A stretch of DNA of 64,000 nucleotides from Dendrolimus kikuchii (taxonomy: Eukaryota; Arthropoda; Insecta; Lepidoptera; Lasiocampidae), in assembly GCA_019925095.2 (NCBI GenBank), contig CM034397.1, positions 8,203,763 through 8,267,762 on the forward strand, written 5' to 3'. Made by a program: the position numbers and the translations under genes. Below are positions 1 to 10,560 of this stretch, piece after piece (within the stretch, counting starts at the first letter, position 1; each line of letters begins with the position of its first letter). The notes under the pieces were generated by a model that was not told the origin of the DNA, searched no databases, and saw nothing but the letters and a program-made list of their open reading frames with translations.

Positions 1-84
1 GTATCTATGTAAATGGTAAAAACAGTAATCATTGGTCACTATTACGAAAACCTATGTGCGTGATCCAATACGCACTTGGCCTTA
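1..84 (+). repeat. 3' end of ancient dispersed repeat (family D)
   Basis: The stretch ends in a conserved word pair, GTGCGTGATCCAATACGCAC followed by TTGGCC. The same ending recurs at 24270-24312, 36880-36915 and 44950-45012. From memory it resembles the lepidopteran repeat that ends GCGAGTCCGACTCGCACTTGGCC. Only the terminus lies in the window, because the element is cut by the window edge. No coding potential is seen. Confidence 0.6.
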
Positions 85-466
85 GTTACCGTTTGTTTGT
101 TTGTTTCTCGTTCTAAGTAAACAAAGCCCATGTTAACATAGTGAAGCCAGAAGCCATAGTCCATAATGAAGTAAATTCTCTTATATATTACTTTAATATT
201 TGTTTAGAAGAACAAAATGGATTATAATGGCCATAATAATTATGGTAACGTGCCAAGTCGTATCTCGTGTGTAGTACGGCGATGAGACCATCAGAAACCT
301 ATTGTCAATTTAATACATACTTAACACTTTATTAGTTGGCACGTGCTGAAATGTAATATGGTCATTATCCATATTCCATATTTAATGCCGTAGCGTATCT
401 ACTACTAGAATAGGCTGGAACGAGGCGAAGCCTAGGCTTTCATACATTTTTGGGCCCAGATTGTAA
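85..466. other. AT-rich spacer, nothing recognised
   Basis: AT-rich sequence with short homopolymer runs. I see no ORF, splice pair or repeat that I can name. Confidence 0.5.
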
Positions 467-474
467 AAAGATGT

Positions 475-786
475 TTTTTTTTTATTGCAGGAGGTCAGCA
501 GACAGGCAGACGGCCCACTTGATGGAAAGCGGTTACCATCGTCTATGGACATTTGCAACACCAAAGGTGCTACAAATGCGCTGCTGCTCTCTTAAGGAAA
601 ACTGGAACCTGGTCACTAATGCCGGAACACAACTCGAGGTTGTTATGGCGACATACTTTAGACCAGGGGTGGTAGCCATTCAGTCGTGCAAATGCCCTAC
701 CACCTGGCTGTGGGTTGTTAAGTCGCCTCTTACGACAGGCCGCCCGGCCGCAGGAAATTGTATTCTTTCTCCGTTCCTGCACGCAT
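475..786 (-). repeat. Family A retroelement 3'-end repeat, full length, target duplication visible
   Basis: Sense is the minus strand. It starts at GTGCAGGAACGGAG (right side) and ends in GCAATAAAAAAAA (left side, a T-run on the plus strand). Both sides carry AAAGATGT (467-474 and 787-794), a probable 8-bp target-site duplication that supports retrotransposition by an A-tailed transcript. The sense strand has an open frame of about 70 codons that recurs in other copies. There are no Pol III A or B boxes, so it does not look like a tRNA SINE. It more likely derives from a LINE 3' end, judging by its CCATCAAGTGGGCCGTCTG tail. Confidence 0.85.
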
Positions 787-849
787 AAAGATGTGATTGA
801 TTTTAAGATATCTTTTTAATATTGATATTTTTTTTCATTGTAGTGGGTG

Positions 850-1000
850 TAATTATTTTTAACTGACTTCCAAAAGAAGGGGTTCTTAATTGGACTGCAT
901 ATTTTTTTGTAAGTTTGTTACGCGATTTCTCCGTCAGCTGTTGATCAATTGGAAAGGTGGAACTAACTATGAGCGCAACATATTAAAATTATATTGTCAT
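850..1000 (+). repeat. Ancient repeat beginning ACTGACTTCCAAAAGAAGG
   Basis: The words TTTTTAACTGACTTCC, AAAAGAAGGGGTTCT and AATTGGACTG occur in order. They match, from memory, a widespread insect repeat of the form TTTTTAACCGACTTCCAAAA followed by a GGAGG block. Only one diverged copy is in this window and its 3' limit is uncertain. Confidence 0.55.
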
Positions 1001-1132
1001 TATTGTTGCCATGAGCATGGATTTGTTAGTGAATTACAACGGTGGCGCCAATAAAAACGTTATCGCAGCGCCATATCTTTGGCTATATCTTTTGGAAACG
1101 GCACTACTTTTTTCTTGATAAAAATTACCTTA

Positions 1133-1456
1133 GGGTACGTACCCATACTACGTGACCCATTTTTTATAAAAAAATTTACTCCCGTTCTCCTCTCGGTGAT
1201 CACCCGTAGTATATGCCAAGACCCCACTCCCCCCCCCCCGCTCTAGTTTTCACTAGTAATTCAGAAGAATGGGTTTTAATTAAAAAGTAAGTTAAAAAAA
1301 TGAATATGGCTCATTAGCCATTTAAGAAGGCTAAACATTGTGCGCCATATTTAAATATAGCTAAGTCTCCCCTCCCCCCACGCCCCTGTGACCAAGCGTG
1401 GTAATTTGAAGACCTCGTTCCCCCCTGATCAGGCCGCGTAGTATGGGTACGTTCTC
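1133..1456. mobile_element. PIF/Harbinger-like MITE with TTA target duplication
   Basis: The left end GGGTACGTACCCATACTACG (1133-1152) is matched by the inverted right end, whose reverse complement reads GAGAACGTACCCATACTACG. The core ACGTACCCATACTACG is identical in both arms. TTA flanks both sides (1130-1132 and 1457-1459). A 3-bp TWA duplication is typical of PIF/Harbinger elements, so I infer that superfamily. The 324-bp interior is non-coding and includes a run of about eleven C residues near 1230, so the element is non-autonomous. Confidence 0.8.
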
Positions 1457-1459
1457 TTA

Positions 1460-2216
1460 TGTTTTATTCTATATCCCTGAGCACGTGTATAAAAAAATTT
1501 CGTGACGATCAGTAACGTGAAGGCGTAAAAAACAAATTCACGTTCGCATTTGTAAAATTACTTAGGATTGCCAGAACTACGCAACAAGGAATTATATGAA
1601 TACAGTCAGCTGTTCGACATTGAACCCATCAGCCCATCAGCCCATTGTATTGGTTTGATAGATGACTTCTGTCCGTGAGAGCTAAGGGCATTCGCAGCTT
1701 ATGGTTCCGCACACATACAGGGCGAACTTAGAATGGATTTATTAGTTTTGAACTAAGATTGTAAAACACCTTTGTATCGTATTCTATAAATATGTGAGTT
1801 ATTTTGTTTGTTTATTCCCATTTTTACGATCATGGATATACATCGATTTTTCTGAAACTTTATAAATCATTGATAAAAATATGGAAATTGTCATAGGAAA
1901 ATAAGGTACATATAATAAGTAAACAATATCTTTTTCTATGCTGTTTAAATTTTGAAATTCGAATTTCTATTGAATTACACACATCAAAAGTGTTTAAGGA
2001 TCAAATGCGTTTTCAGGTATCGCCGCAATTGAGGATTATTATTTTAACGTTATTGATTTTTTTTGTGAATTTCACTATTTGAATAAAGAATTTTCTTTAA
2101 ATTTTGTTTAAAAATAGAAAATCAACTATCAATCAGGATTCCTATAAAAGCGTGTAATAGCGTTTTTACAAAGCCATTACAATTTCTGCATCGGAACTGA
2201 ATAAAAATTGCATCGT
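1460..2216. other. AT-rich spacer, nothing recognised
   Basis: No ORF of interest, no splice pair and no recognised repeat. The right part (about 2110-2216) may be the 5' untranslated part of the Tc1-like element that follows, but I could not find a convincing terminal inverted repeat. Confidence 0.45.
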
Positions 2217-3190
2217 ATGGAGCGATAACATCATTTGACACGTGAAGAGATCATGAGAGCCGTCGGAATGTTGCAAGCTGGTTTCAGGCAACGTATTACG
2301 TGGGTGTCGCTCTTAACACTACACAGAGCGTCATAAGCCGCCTCTGAACACGCTATCGTATCGGGCAGCGTGGCCGAGCGATATGGGGGACGATCTCACA
2401 ACACCACTCGCAGGGACGGTACATCCGAAATACTTCACGTCGGAATCATACCATGACTGTCATGATGTCGGTTCGCTACGAGGCTCCACGGGTGTTCAGG
2501 CTTGCTGATAAGCGACCAAACCACCCGAAATAGTTACTACGTGAAGTGGGTCTGCGTTCTCGAAGGTCGCTGAGAGTTCCACCTATAGCATCTCGGAATT
2601 GTACAGTCTGTTTGCAATCGGCTTGCAAACATAGAAATTGGGAAGAAGAAGACTGGTGTTGTGTTTGCTTTTCCGATGAATCTCGTTTTGGTATGAGGCC
2701 AGATACAAGACGTACTCGAGTTTGGAGGACCTTTAAACGTCAAGAACGTTTAAAATGTTTTCAGGAAGTTCATTCATATGGAGGAGGAGCAATAATGGTT
2801 TGGGCCGGTATTTGGATCGGTGGAAAACCGATCTCATTTGGATCAGGGGCAACTTCAGTGCTCAGATTTATGCTGAGAGGATAGTTTCAGACGTGATGAT
2901 CCCTTTTTGAAGCCGGTTGGGTGATTCGTTTGGACTAATGCACGACAATGCACGTCCACACACGGCTAGAGCCGTATCACGCACTATTCCCGATGCTCGC
3001 ATCAACGTTCTGCCATGGCCAGCGCAATCTGCCGATTATGGATGCCGTGCATACCCCACAACAACTTTTTGACTTGTTAGAAAGAACGTGGACTGCCATT
3101 CCTTAAAGTGATTTCGATGAACCGATTTTAAGCATGCCAAATGGCTGTGATTGTGTGATTCGTGTAAATAGTGGAAACACAGATTATTAA
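2217..3190 (+). pseudogene. Tc1-like transposase (DDE), decayed and missing the third catalytic region
   Basis: Conceptual translation in shifting frames follows a Tc1/IS630-type transposase. An N-terminal LTREEIMRAVGMLQ segment is followed by DESRFGMRPDTRRTRVW (about 2677-2725), QEVHSYGGGAIMVWAGI, then LMHDNARPHTARAV (about 2937-2975, second catalytic Asp) and a C-terminal QQLFDLLERTW segment ending NSGNTDY before a TAA at 3188-3190. The first frame stops three codons after the ATG at 2217. After the WPAQSADY segment (about 3013-3040) the sequence jumps to the C-terminus, so the part that normally carries the third acidic residue is gone. An AATAAA lies at about 3207. The element cannot be active. 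The reading of the family is confident; exact element ends are not. Confidence 0.88.
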
Positions 3191-3479
3191 TTTTTTTATC
3201 TTTGCAATAAAAAATGTAAAAATCCTCATTTTTGCCTTCTTTTTGCCATTTAATAGACGACATTAACTTAATTTCCCACAATATGCAAATTACATTTTTT
3301 TTATTTTTTACAAAATTTAGGGATCAGTTGTTAACTTAAACATAGGAATTAACGTAAGAAGCCAGTCTGGAAGAGTAGATTTGGTCAATATTAATTGGAT
3401 ATTTTTAATAGGTAAAAATGTACTTGATCCGTTGATACTTTTGATGCGTGTATAATGTTAATGAGGGATTTACACAGCA
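3191..3479. other. AT-rich flank of the Tc1-like element
   Basis: T-rich sequence that may include the element's 3' flank. A stretch at 3298-3320 weakly mirrors 2095-2115 (AAATTTTGT with A-rich flanks), but the match is too poor to call inverted repeats. Confidence 0.35.
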
Positions 3480-3955
3480 AAACACATAATACTGTTTATT
3501 TAAACTTCCAAACAAAGACAAGTCGGCAGTATTTGTTATAGACGGTAAACTTTATGCTGTTGGTCCGAAGACCTTACAGCTTCACAGAGGTTTTCGCTTC
3601 GCGAAGGCACAATTTATTTTGAAGTACTGTTGGTTGAGCGACTTCAGTCTATCACTGTCCAATGAATTTTCGATAGTGGTGAGAGCTGGGAAGGTATCAT
3701 CACCTGTGTCGGTTCTGAGAGCGTAGAAGCGTAGGATAGCGCTTCAAACTATAGAGGGTAGGGAATCCCAGACTTCTAATTATTGCATGTTGCCGAGCCA
3801 GACTATTCCTTCAACTTCTAATTACCAAGGAGACCAATTAATATTGATTTTATTCAATTTATCGAGAATTTTTTATAGGACCTGGATTTTTTTCAAATTA
3901 TCGAGATATTCAAATTAACGAGTGTCAAACTATAGATAGTCGACTGTATAATTAT
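3480..3955 (-). mobile_element. Probable pogo/Tigger remnant with transposase C-terminal fragment
   Basis: On the minus strand the right end reads TACAGTCGACTATC followed by repeated TTATCGA/TTAATTTGAA words, the style of pogo/Tigger ends that insert at TA. Further in (about 3740 to 3590, minus strand) an open frame of about 50 codons includes TGDDTFPALTTIENSLDS then DRLKSLNQ before a stop. This fits the acidic C-terminal tail that follows the DDE domain in CENP-B-like transposases, though such tails are poorly conserved. The DNA-binding and DDE parts are absent and no partner inverted repeat is visible at the left, so it is deleted or truncated. Confidence 0.4.
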
Positions 3956-5098
3956 ATCTAATACTTAATTTCTAATCACTTCAATAAGAATTCCATAGAA
4001 TAGAACATGACATTAATTCAAACGATTCCTGTTATGCAGCGCTAACAGATAAACACCACAGGTGGTTACAAAAGTACCTTCATTATTACAATATATAAAT
4101 AACATCTCTATAATTAATTATAGATGGAGCCACTAATAACAAACCGAGTAGGTGGCGCTACTAGTAACAAATGCTATTAACATAAAATAATAAAAACTAT
4201 TTGAAATACTTGAACAGTTTTATTTTAATTATTTTTACATGTATTATGCTTTGTATATCTATACTGTCTCACGAAAGAAGTCAGCACAGAGTACATTATT
4301 ATAATATGAGAAAGTCCTGCAGACGGGGCGCTACGGTCGTGCACCGGAATTTTATAAAGATAAAATAATTCTAGAAAGATACCGATTCAATAATATTATC
4401 TAGTAAATAGAATAATAATATAATGGGATATTTACATTAATATACTTGATAAAAACAAATAACAACGTGGTTAGGCTCATTTATCTGTGTAATTAGTTCT
4501 ATTTTTCCATCATGAGATCGACTTTAGCAACCGGGAAAATATGTGTGTTTTTTACACTTATGGCTTCAACGCCTTCGGCATTGGTTTTGCCAAATCAATA
4601 CCGAATGACACGCGTGTCAAACTCGAATCTCATATTGACAGTGACAGGCGCGTTCCGTTTCTATTACACTTATAAAAAATAATATTAAAATGTTTTTAGC
4701 AGGTTGTATATATTTGGCAAATAATGCTACATATATTACAGGTACTCGTAAATATTATTTATTCAATATAGCACGTTTTGAAATTTCATTATTTTTAATT
4801 TTAAATTTGTCATAATAATAACAAAATTTTAAATTTAATGATATTTATACTAGTTTATTTAAAAAACACTATTTCGAATACAATGAATTTAAATCCTTTT
4901 TAAAATAAACTCATGAATTCAGTAGAAAGCCGTTACTCCAATAAATTTTACTGCTCCTGGACAAAGCGGACTATCCCCAGCCGTGGACCCCAAGTTCTAA
5001 AACGTCAAAGCGATGATATATTACAATTTGCTAAAAGGGGACCTTTTTTGTTCTCACCGTAATGGTTTTTACTTTAATCGACGCCGGTGAGGGATGGG
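3956..5098. other. Spacer with GTGGCGCTACTAG words
   Basis: Mostly AT-rich. The word pair GGAGCCACTAATAAC and GGTGGCGCTACTAGTAAC at 4124-4170 echoes the GGCGCTACTAGCTC core of family C (12570, 15590) and may be a small fragment of it. A mildly GC-richer patch lies at 4500-4670. No gene is supportable. Confidence 0.35.
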
Positions 5099-5106
5099 TA
5101 TATAAA
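5099..5106 (+). promoter_or_regulatory. Candidate TATA box
   Basis: TATATAAA sits in a locally GC-richer context (GGGATGGG immediately upstream). It would place a transcription start near 5130. A good pyrimidine initiator match (CCATTCC, 5144-5150) lies rather too far away at about 45 bp. It is the best-placed promoter-like element upstream of the ATG at 5435, but a chance match in AT-rich DNA is quite possible. Confidence 0.3.
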
Positions 5107-5129
5107 TTGGTGCAGGAGTAAAAGAGAGA

Positions 5130-5453
5130 AAAAATAAGAGTATCCATTCCCACCATGGAGAGTGAATGAAGCACTGGAGTTCGGTTGCTATAATATCAAC
5201 AGTTTGCTAGCAGCTTTGGACGTGATAAAAGTGATAGCTGTGAATAATAAAATAATCTTTTACAATATTGATTGATTTGAACTAAGAATGTGCCCCGCTG
5301 AAACACAAAACTGAAAACAAATGGTTTTGGTGATAAAATCAATAACTATTCCATGTTTGAACATTGCAGTGTCATCTCATTGATTTTGTTTTATGAACGT
5401 TTGAAATTGTTTCCTACCCGCATTCTATACGAAAATGAGCTGTCTCTACAAAG
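5130..5453 (+). other. Candidate first exon: 5' UTR plus short coding start with splice donor
   Basis: Downstream of the TATA-like element, an ATG at 5435 in good context (GAAAATG) opens six codons (M-S-C-L-Y-K) and runs into a donor, AAG|GTATGT, at 5453/5454. Short upstream ORFs, such as the ATG at 5155 that closes three codons later, would precede it. The gene product is unknown, and no acceptor or second exon could be paired with it. What is seen is the ATG and donor; that it is a real exon is inference. Confidence 0.25.
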
Positions 5454-7027
5454 GTATGTTTTTAGCTCTATATTTTTTTCTTTCTACAAATATTTTAAAA
5501 TGTATAATTTTCTAAATATAGGTTAACTACAAAAGTGTCATCTTGCCGATGTCACAGGAAATATACCTACTGATGTGATTTGACAAGATATGGTTTTTCA
5601 GGCAATAGTAGAACCAAAAGGTATTTTGCAGTTTGTACTGAATGCAAAGGCTTTCATGGAAGCCTTTAGACGTAACGTTACATTTACTTCAACATAGATG
5701 GCGTCACCAGTCTTAATAAAATAAGAACCATTGCCAATTTACATGCTTATTCATAAGCGAAAATAAAGTTTTTACTGTTTTATGCAATAATGTTTAAAAA
5801 GTAATACATTTATTACTAGTAATATATTATATAATAGGTTAGTCTAACATTTTTATTCTTCTATTCATAAAATTCAACTAGCGAGCTTATATTATGAGAG
5901 ATCAGTGCTATAAAGTGCTGTTTTAAATCTACTTTCACATTCTTCGCTAGATGTCGCTGTCATTAATACCTATTAGGTTTATGTTTGTAATGTCTGCGTG
6001 GTTTTATTGATTTAATTCTGACTAACACTGTTTATATATTTGTGAAACTGTAGATACTGTAAACTTTAAAATTTAAGCTATTTTTGATCTATAAATATGT
6101 TTTAAATAATAAAATATTGGTTAATAGTCTTCTGGCGTTTCTATACATATCAAAGCGCGACAGAACAACGACTTGCTCTCTAGAAATGTTGGATTTCGGA
6201 GTTTTTTAGCATTACATTTTTACTGTGCAATTGTTGTATTATGTACTTGAGTTTTGGAATTTCTCCCAATTTGGTGAATTTATTATGTAAGAAGTAACAT
6301 GACATACAAATCATTATTAGATACATTTTAGTGCTTGGCTTGAATTTTTTTATCGCAGAGACAAAATATATACCTACCCTAAAAAATTTTGACCCCAGCA
6401 AAAAATTTTGGGAAAGAAATTCCTCATTCTGTAGACCATAACTACAGCTCGCAAGAAAAGAGATATATGTAGGTACTAGTACCTACTTTAAATTATTATC
6501 GTGGTTAGTTTCACTCTGTTCGCTAGATGTCACTTGTTTTGATTCTTCGTAATATGTAATATTATATATTATGCTTAGATCATATAAACGTCTATATCTT
6601 TATGATATTACGTGACAACAGTGGGAATTTATTTATTGAAAAAAGGAAAAGATTATTAAGACTAAATTTTCGACTGATTTTGAGTAAAAAATATGTTTTA
6701 AAAGAGAAAACATTCCAAAGTAAAAGAATGTGGCGTCACCTGATTATATTTTATGAAATTTAGGAGCGTGACGGACTTTTATTCTTGAGGGGTTACCTTG
6801 ATCCATCCGAACTATGACGTATTGTGTCTCTTTTGAGTAAAGAGACAAAAACAATATTTTATCGAAAAATCGCAGCACAAATTGTTACGTTCAATGCGCA
6901 GTGTTCCATCCATCATTCTACTGACCGTTCAAGATCCGTGCCGGCCACTATACTTGGTAATTGCCAGTCTTAGTATTTATTTATTTGGACAACACAACAG
7001 ACAGCAGTCAATAATTCATTAGCATAA
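5454..7027. other. AT-rich spacer
   Basis: No gene recognised. It contains repeated short words of the form CGCTAGATGTCGCTGTC (about 5946) and TCGCTAGATGTCACTTG (about 6519), a common lepidopteran repeat word, and a small perfect hairpin with a 9-bp stem (TGTCTCTTT/AAAGAGACA, 6825-6847). Confidence 0.4.
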
Positions 7028-7471
7028 TCTATAATATTTTAAATTCTAAATATGCCGTGTCTGTACACTAAAGCTTAAATTTAAATTTACATAAAAAAAT
7101 AACTTGATTAGACTATATGAGCAACGGAGAACACGATGCAATTTTTTTGAGATTTCTTGTCCGTTTGTTCGGGACTCACGTAAAAACTTATATCCTGGGA
7201 ATCCCGCGGGACTTTTTCTGGGAATAATTTAAAATGGCCAGGTAAAAAAATCTAATACCAATGTGATTTTTTTTACTGACCTGAAAATTTATTGTAATAA
7301 AAATATGTTATATTTTTTATACTGGGAATCCCGCGGGAATTTTCCTGGGAGCGGTTTGTAATTGTTCGGATGCATAAAATTAGCTTATTCCGACACGGTT
7401 TTCACTAAAACGATAGCTGCGGTACTTTATGTCCCGGGAATCCCGCGGGAATTTCAAGTCAAGCGTGGACA
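7028..7471 (-). repeat. Family B dispersed repeat, copy 1 (CCCGCGGGA-rich)
   Basis: Read on the minus strand it runs from GTCCACGCTTGACTTGAAAT, through three palindromic CCCGCGGGA blocks (7204, 7330 and 7443 regions), to CAAACGGACAAGAAATCTC and finally ACAGACACGGCATATTTAG then AATATTATA. The same order of words is present at 19161-19674 and 26111-26500. No protein is encoded. Its superfamily is unknown to me. Confidence 0.8.
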
Positions 7472-7968
7472 CAGTCGCGGGCATATCCTAGTACAGTATA
7501 TAAAAGGTTAGAACTAGATTCACATCCAAGCGGCTGACACATGAATGCTAAAATTATTATATTTTCGTAGACAACATTATTGTACTAATGTTGTTGTAAT
7601 TGTATTACATAATCTAAAATAAATTCTTCTTCCATAAAGGAATTCATCTTTTAGCTAAATCGATAATGGAACATTTACATCTAGCCTCTGCTACATTTAC
7701 TACCGAAAATAATTAACAAAATAGCTACTTCTGTGGTAGCATCGCAGGCAGGGAGTGTTTACATGCTGCTCCCAAGCTCTACTTCACGCCCGATTGTGGA
7801 TAATCGTCATCATCGACATCCAACATTATCAAAATCTTTTAGTGTTTTGGATAGTTGGATATCATACAAAAAGGAATCATATCCGTAACGGTTGATGGTG
7901 CTCATTTTAGAACGTAGAAAGCAGCTGTTTAGTTTTTAAATAAACCCTCTGCCACAAGTGTGTATGAG
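7472..7968. other. AT-rich spacer
   Basis: No ORF or repeat recognised apart from short AT-rich runs. Confidence 0.4.
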
Positions 7969-8131
7969 TAGTATGTAAATACAATCGTGCGCGCGCTGCC
8001 CGTCCTTTGGTTTATACTAAATAACACTCCTCTTTTTTCGGAGGGGGTTGAAAAAACGACTACAACGAGAGCGTTGGACGGCGGCGATCGCAGAACGAAT
8101 GTTGTGTTTACATACTCGCGCTGCCCATTTT
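7969..8131. mobile_element. Small TIR element or hybrid with AGTATGTAAA ends
   Basis: The left word AGTATGTAAATACAA is mirrored by the right word GTTGTGTTTACATACT (8101-8116), and both arms continue into G/C-rich CGCGCGCTGCCCGTCC and GACGGCGGCGATCGCAG segments that are also roughly inverted. The motif CGCGCTGCCC appears in direct orientation at 7992-8001, 8117-8126 and again at 8775-8784. This suggests a short non-autonomous DNA element, but I see no clear target duplication. Confidence 0.45.
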
Positions 8132-8810
8132 CCTCTATGAAGTGGGCTTTGTGTAAACGACAAATAATAGTCACTCAGATGTACAGACAAATGGATATGG
8201 TCATTGTCTGTGGGTTACGTTTTTAAATAATTTTGAAATTAATATTTCGACAGATAGTCTTATTCATTTTATTCCAAATTGAGTTACGCTTGTGTTAGGT
8301 AATATACCTATACAATGAACAATTCTGTAGCTATTCTCAGACACTCAGACCAGAGTAAATAATGGAAAGTTAGCTAACGAAATTTTAGGACCTCTGGCAT
8401 TGTAACAATCTAAGCGAGATAATCCTTAAACTATTAGAATACAACGTTCGTCTATATATTGTATGTACATACACTTTGAGTCATATCTATATAGTTTTGG
8501 CGCAGACAAAGTTGACATCATATTAATTTTTCAGAATAAGGGTTTAAAATTTAAAAGGATTATTTGTCCCGTTCCAGCAGCAAATGTAGCGTAAACAGAG
8601 CTAGCTTAAACCATGTCATATGAGAGGATTAAGTGCTCGGGTTTGATACGAATCGTTGCGCTTTAATACGATCCCTTGGTACTTATATTATTAAAATAAA
8701 GCCAACTATAATTTATTTATTTCTCGCTCCGAGTATGTACAACCAGCATATAATGTCGAAATGGTATATTTACTCGCGCTGCCCATTTTCTTCGCCATTT
8801 TCCTGTTTGC
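8132..8810. other. Spacer with stray CGCGCTGCCCATTTTC word
   Basis: AT-rich with no gene. Positions 8775-8790 repeat the CGCGCTGCCCATTTTC word from 8117-8132, immediately beside a family A insertion. This may be a second fragment of the small TIR element. Confidence 0.4.
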
Positions 8811-9119
8811 TTTTTTTATTGCAGGAGTTTAGCAGACAGGCAGACGGCCCACTTTATGGTAAGCGGTTACCATTGCTTATGGACATTTTCAACACCAAAG
8901 GTGCTACAAATGCGCTGTTGTTCTCTTAAGGGAGACTGGAACCTGGTCACTAATGCCGGAACACAACACAAGGTTGTTATGGCGGCATACTCTAGACCAG
9001 GGATCGTCGCCATCCAGTCGAGCAAATACCCTACCACCTGGCTGTGGGTTGTTTTGTCGCCTCTTACGACAGGCCGCCCGGAGGCAGGAAGTTGTATTCT
9101 TTCTCCGTTCCTGCACGGA
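8811..9119 (-). repeat. Family A repeat, full length
   Basis: Sense is on the minus strand, from GTGCAGGAACGGAGAAAG to TGCAATAAAAAAA. The sense frame of about 70 codons ends in the same place as in the copies at 475-786 and 20727-21028, and a second sense frame is also open through the element. TTGC flanks both sides, too short to be a firm target duplication. It is one of the least diverged copies in the window. Confidence 0.85.
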
Positions 9120-9633
9120 TTGCTGCTGTAGTAGAGAGCATAATGTAAATTATGAGTAACAGACAGGGCAGTAACGTAGAACCGGGGCCGCCTTAAGCTT
9201 ATTGGACGCCGAAAAAGTAGCCTCCCACGAACAAACAAAAAATTGCATTTAATGTTTTGTATTTCATGGTTTTAGTCCTGGAAAATATACTTTTTAGACC
9301 AAATCTGTAATAAATATAACATTTTAATATGCCTATATTTTTAAATATTTAAAACGTTCATATTTCGGGAGTTGCTGCATGAACAAATTTACCCTGTAAA
9401 TTTGGGGTGTTGAAATTAATATGTCTCCGCGCGGTTACGTTAACACTTTGAATTTCTTTTGGAATTTATGTGCTGTGAGATTTTGCTTCAACTTTCGTAA
9501 TTTATCTCGGCGCAAATTTTATTGATGGATTTTTTCTTTGAAAATTGATTATGTTTTGATTTTTGATCATTGAACATATACGGCCTTCTTTTATAAATCA
9601 CCTCTAAGACTTCAAAATCGAAGAGAAAACTAT
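9120..9633. other. AT-rich spacer
   Basis: I see no gene or named repeat. A short G/C-rich patch at 9170-9230 adjoins the family A copy and may be unrecognised repeat. Confidence 0.35.
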
Positions 9634-9879
9634 AGTAATAATTATCGGCAGACAAACACACATATTGTATATCCCTAAATAAGGCAAGTCATGCTTGTGT
9701 TATGGGTAATATGCAAATGATTATTCTGGAGCCGATCCCACACACACATACCACAGTACCTAATGAACGGAGGAAATGCCTTGCCGAAATTCACCATACC
9801 AGTAATCGAACCCGGAGCCTCTGCGTGGCAGTGAGGTAAGCCGGCAAAGGCTTAGCCCGCTGAACTACAGAGACCGCCT
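9634..9879 (-). repeat. tRNA-derived SINE (copy 1)
   Basis: On the minus strand an A box TAGTTCAGCGG (9867-9857) and a B box GGGTTCGATTAC (9813-9802) have tRNA-like spacing. A non-tRNA body follows, with TGGGATCGGCTCC and GGGATATACAATATGTGTG, and the element ends in a TAAT-rich tail. The same body is seen in the plus-strand copy at 25312-25536. It is a SINE, not a tRNA gene, because no acceptor stem closes around it. Pol III transcription from the internal boxes is expected for the family. Confidence 0.85.
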
Positions 9880-9906
9880 ATAGGGCCCACTATAGGGGAG
9901 CCGCCT

Positions 9907-10212
9907 ATGATATGTATAATATATAGTGAATATATAAGCGAAGTTCGCACACTACATGCCCTCCTCCTCTTATGCTTACTACAAAGGCGCTCTGGTCTAC
10001 GCCATCGTTTCACAGTGGAAACACCATTAGTGCGAACCAAACGTTTCGCTTCCACTTTCCTTCTGCGCACAGCAGAGTTGTGGAATGCACTATCAGAGTT
10101 CGTGTTTCCTGAAAACTATAATGCGGGTGTCTTCATATCTCGTGTAAATTGTTGTTTTCTAGGTAAGTATCCCCATCTTCGACCACATCATCATAGGCGT
10201 GATCACAATTAA
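9907..10212 (+). pseudogene. C-terminal tail of a Jockey/CR1-like LINE ORF2
   Basis: The last part of the frame contains RRSGLRHRF, LVRTKRFASTF, RTAELWNAL, FPENYNAGVF and SRVNCCFLGKYPHLRPHH. This is the conserved tail that follows the reverse transcriptase domain in Jockey/CR1-like LINEs (typically LWN-L-P, FP--YN--FK-RV---L). The reverse transcriptase and endonuclease are absent, consistent with 5' truncation at insertion. A second, frameshifted relative lies at 62340-62560. Confidence 0.75.
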
Positions 10213-10374
10213 ATGCGAGCCTATTTATCATAAAAACAATCATTATTTTAAAATTCATTCATAAATATCCCATAGCTGGGCTCAAGCGTTCACATTTTTG
10301 CGAAATGAACTAGATACCTATCTTGTTTATAGCGGAATGCGGATTTTACACATAAATAACCTCGATGTGCAAGA

Positions 10375-10555
10375 TTGATGGTTACAAATGTAAAGGTAGA
10401 TAAAAAAAGAGATGGATGGATTGTATGAAGGATGATATGATGATTTGTGGTGTGACCGAGGACATATGTCGGAATAGAGGAGTGTGGAAGAAAAAGACAT
10501 ATTGTGTCGACCCCAAAGAATTAGGAGAAGATGAAAGAAAAAGAGAGGTAACATT
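10375..10555 (+). pseudogene. RTE-type retrotransposon C-terminal fragment (type 2)
   Basis: The plus-strand frame reads MDCMKDDMMICGVTEDICRN followed by WKKKTYCVDPKEL. This resembles the extreme C-terminus of RTE-clade reverse transcriptases (W-DCVK-DM---GV, W---TCCADP). A sister copy at 30315-30640 reads MDCVNNDMMICGVTVDV and is interrupted by an insertion. Nothing upstream of this tail is present. Confidence 0.65.
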
Positions 10556-10560
10556 GATTT

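Noticed and set aside
2095..3320. Terminal inverted repeats of the Tc1-like element
   Set aside because: The only mirrored words are AT-rich and short (AAATTTTGT); not distinguishable from chance.
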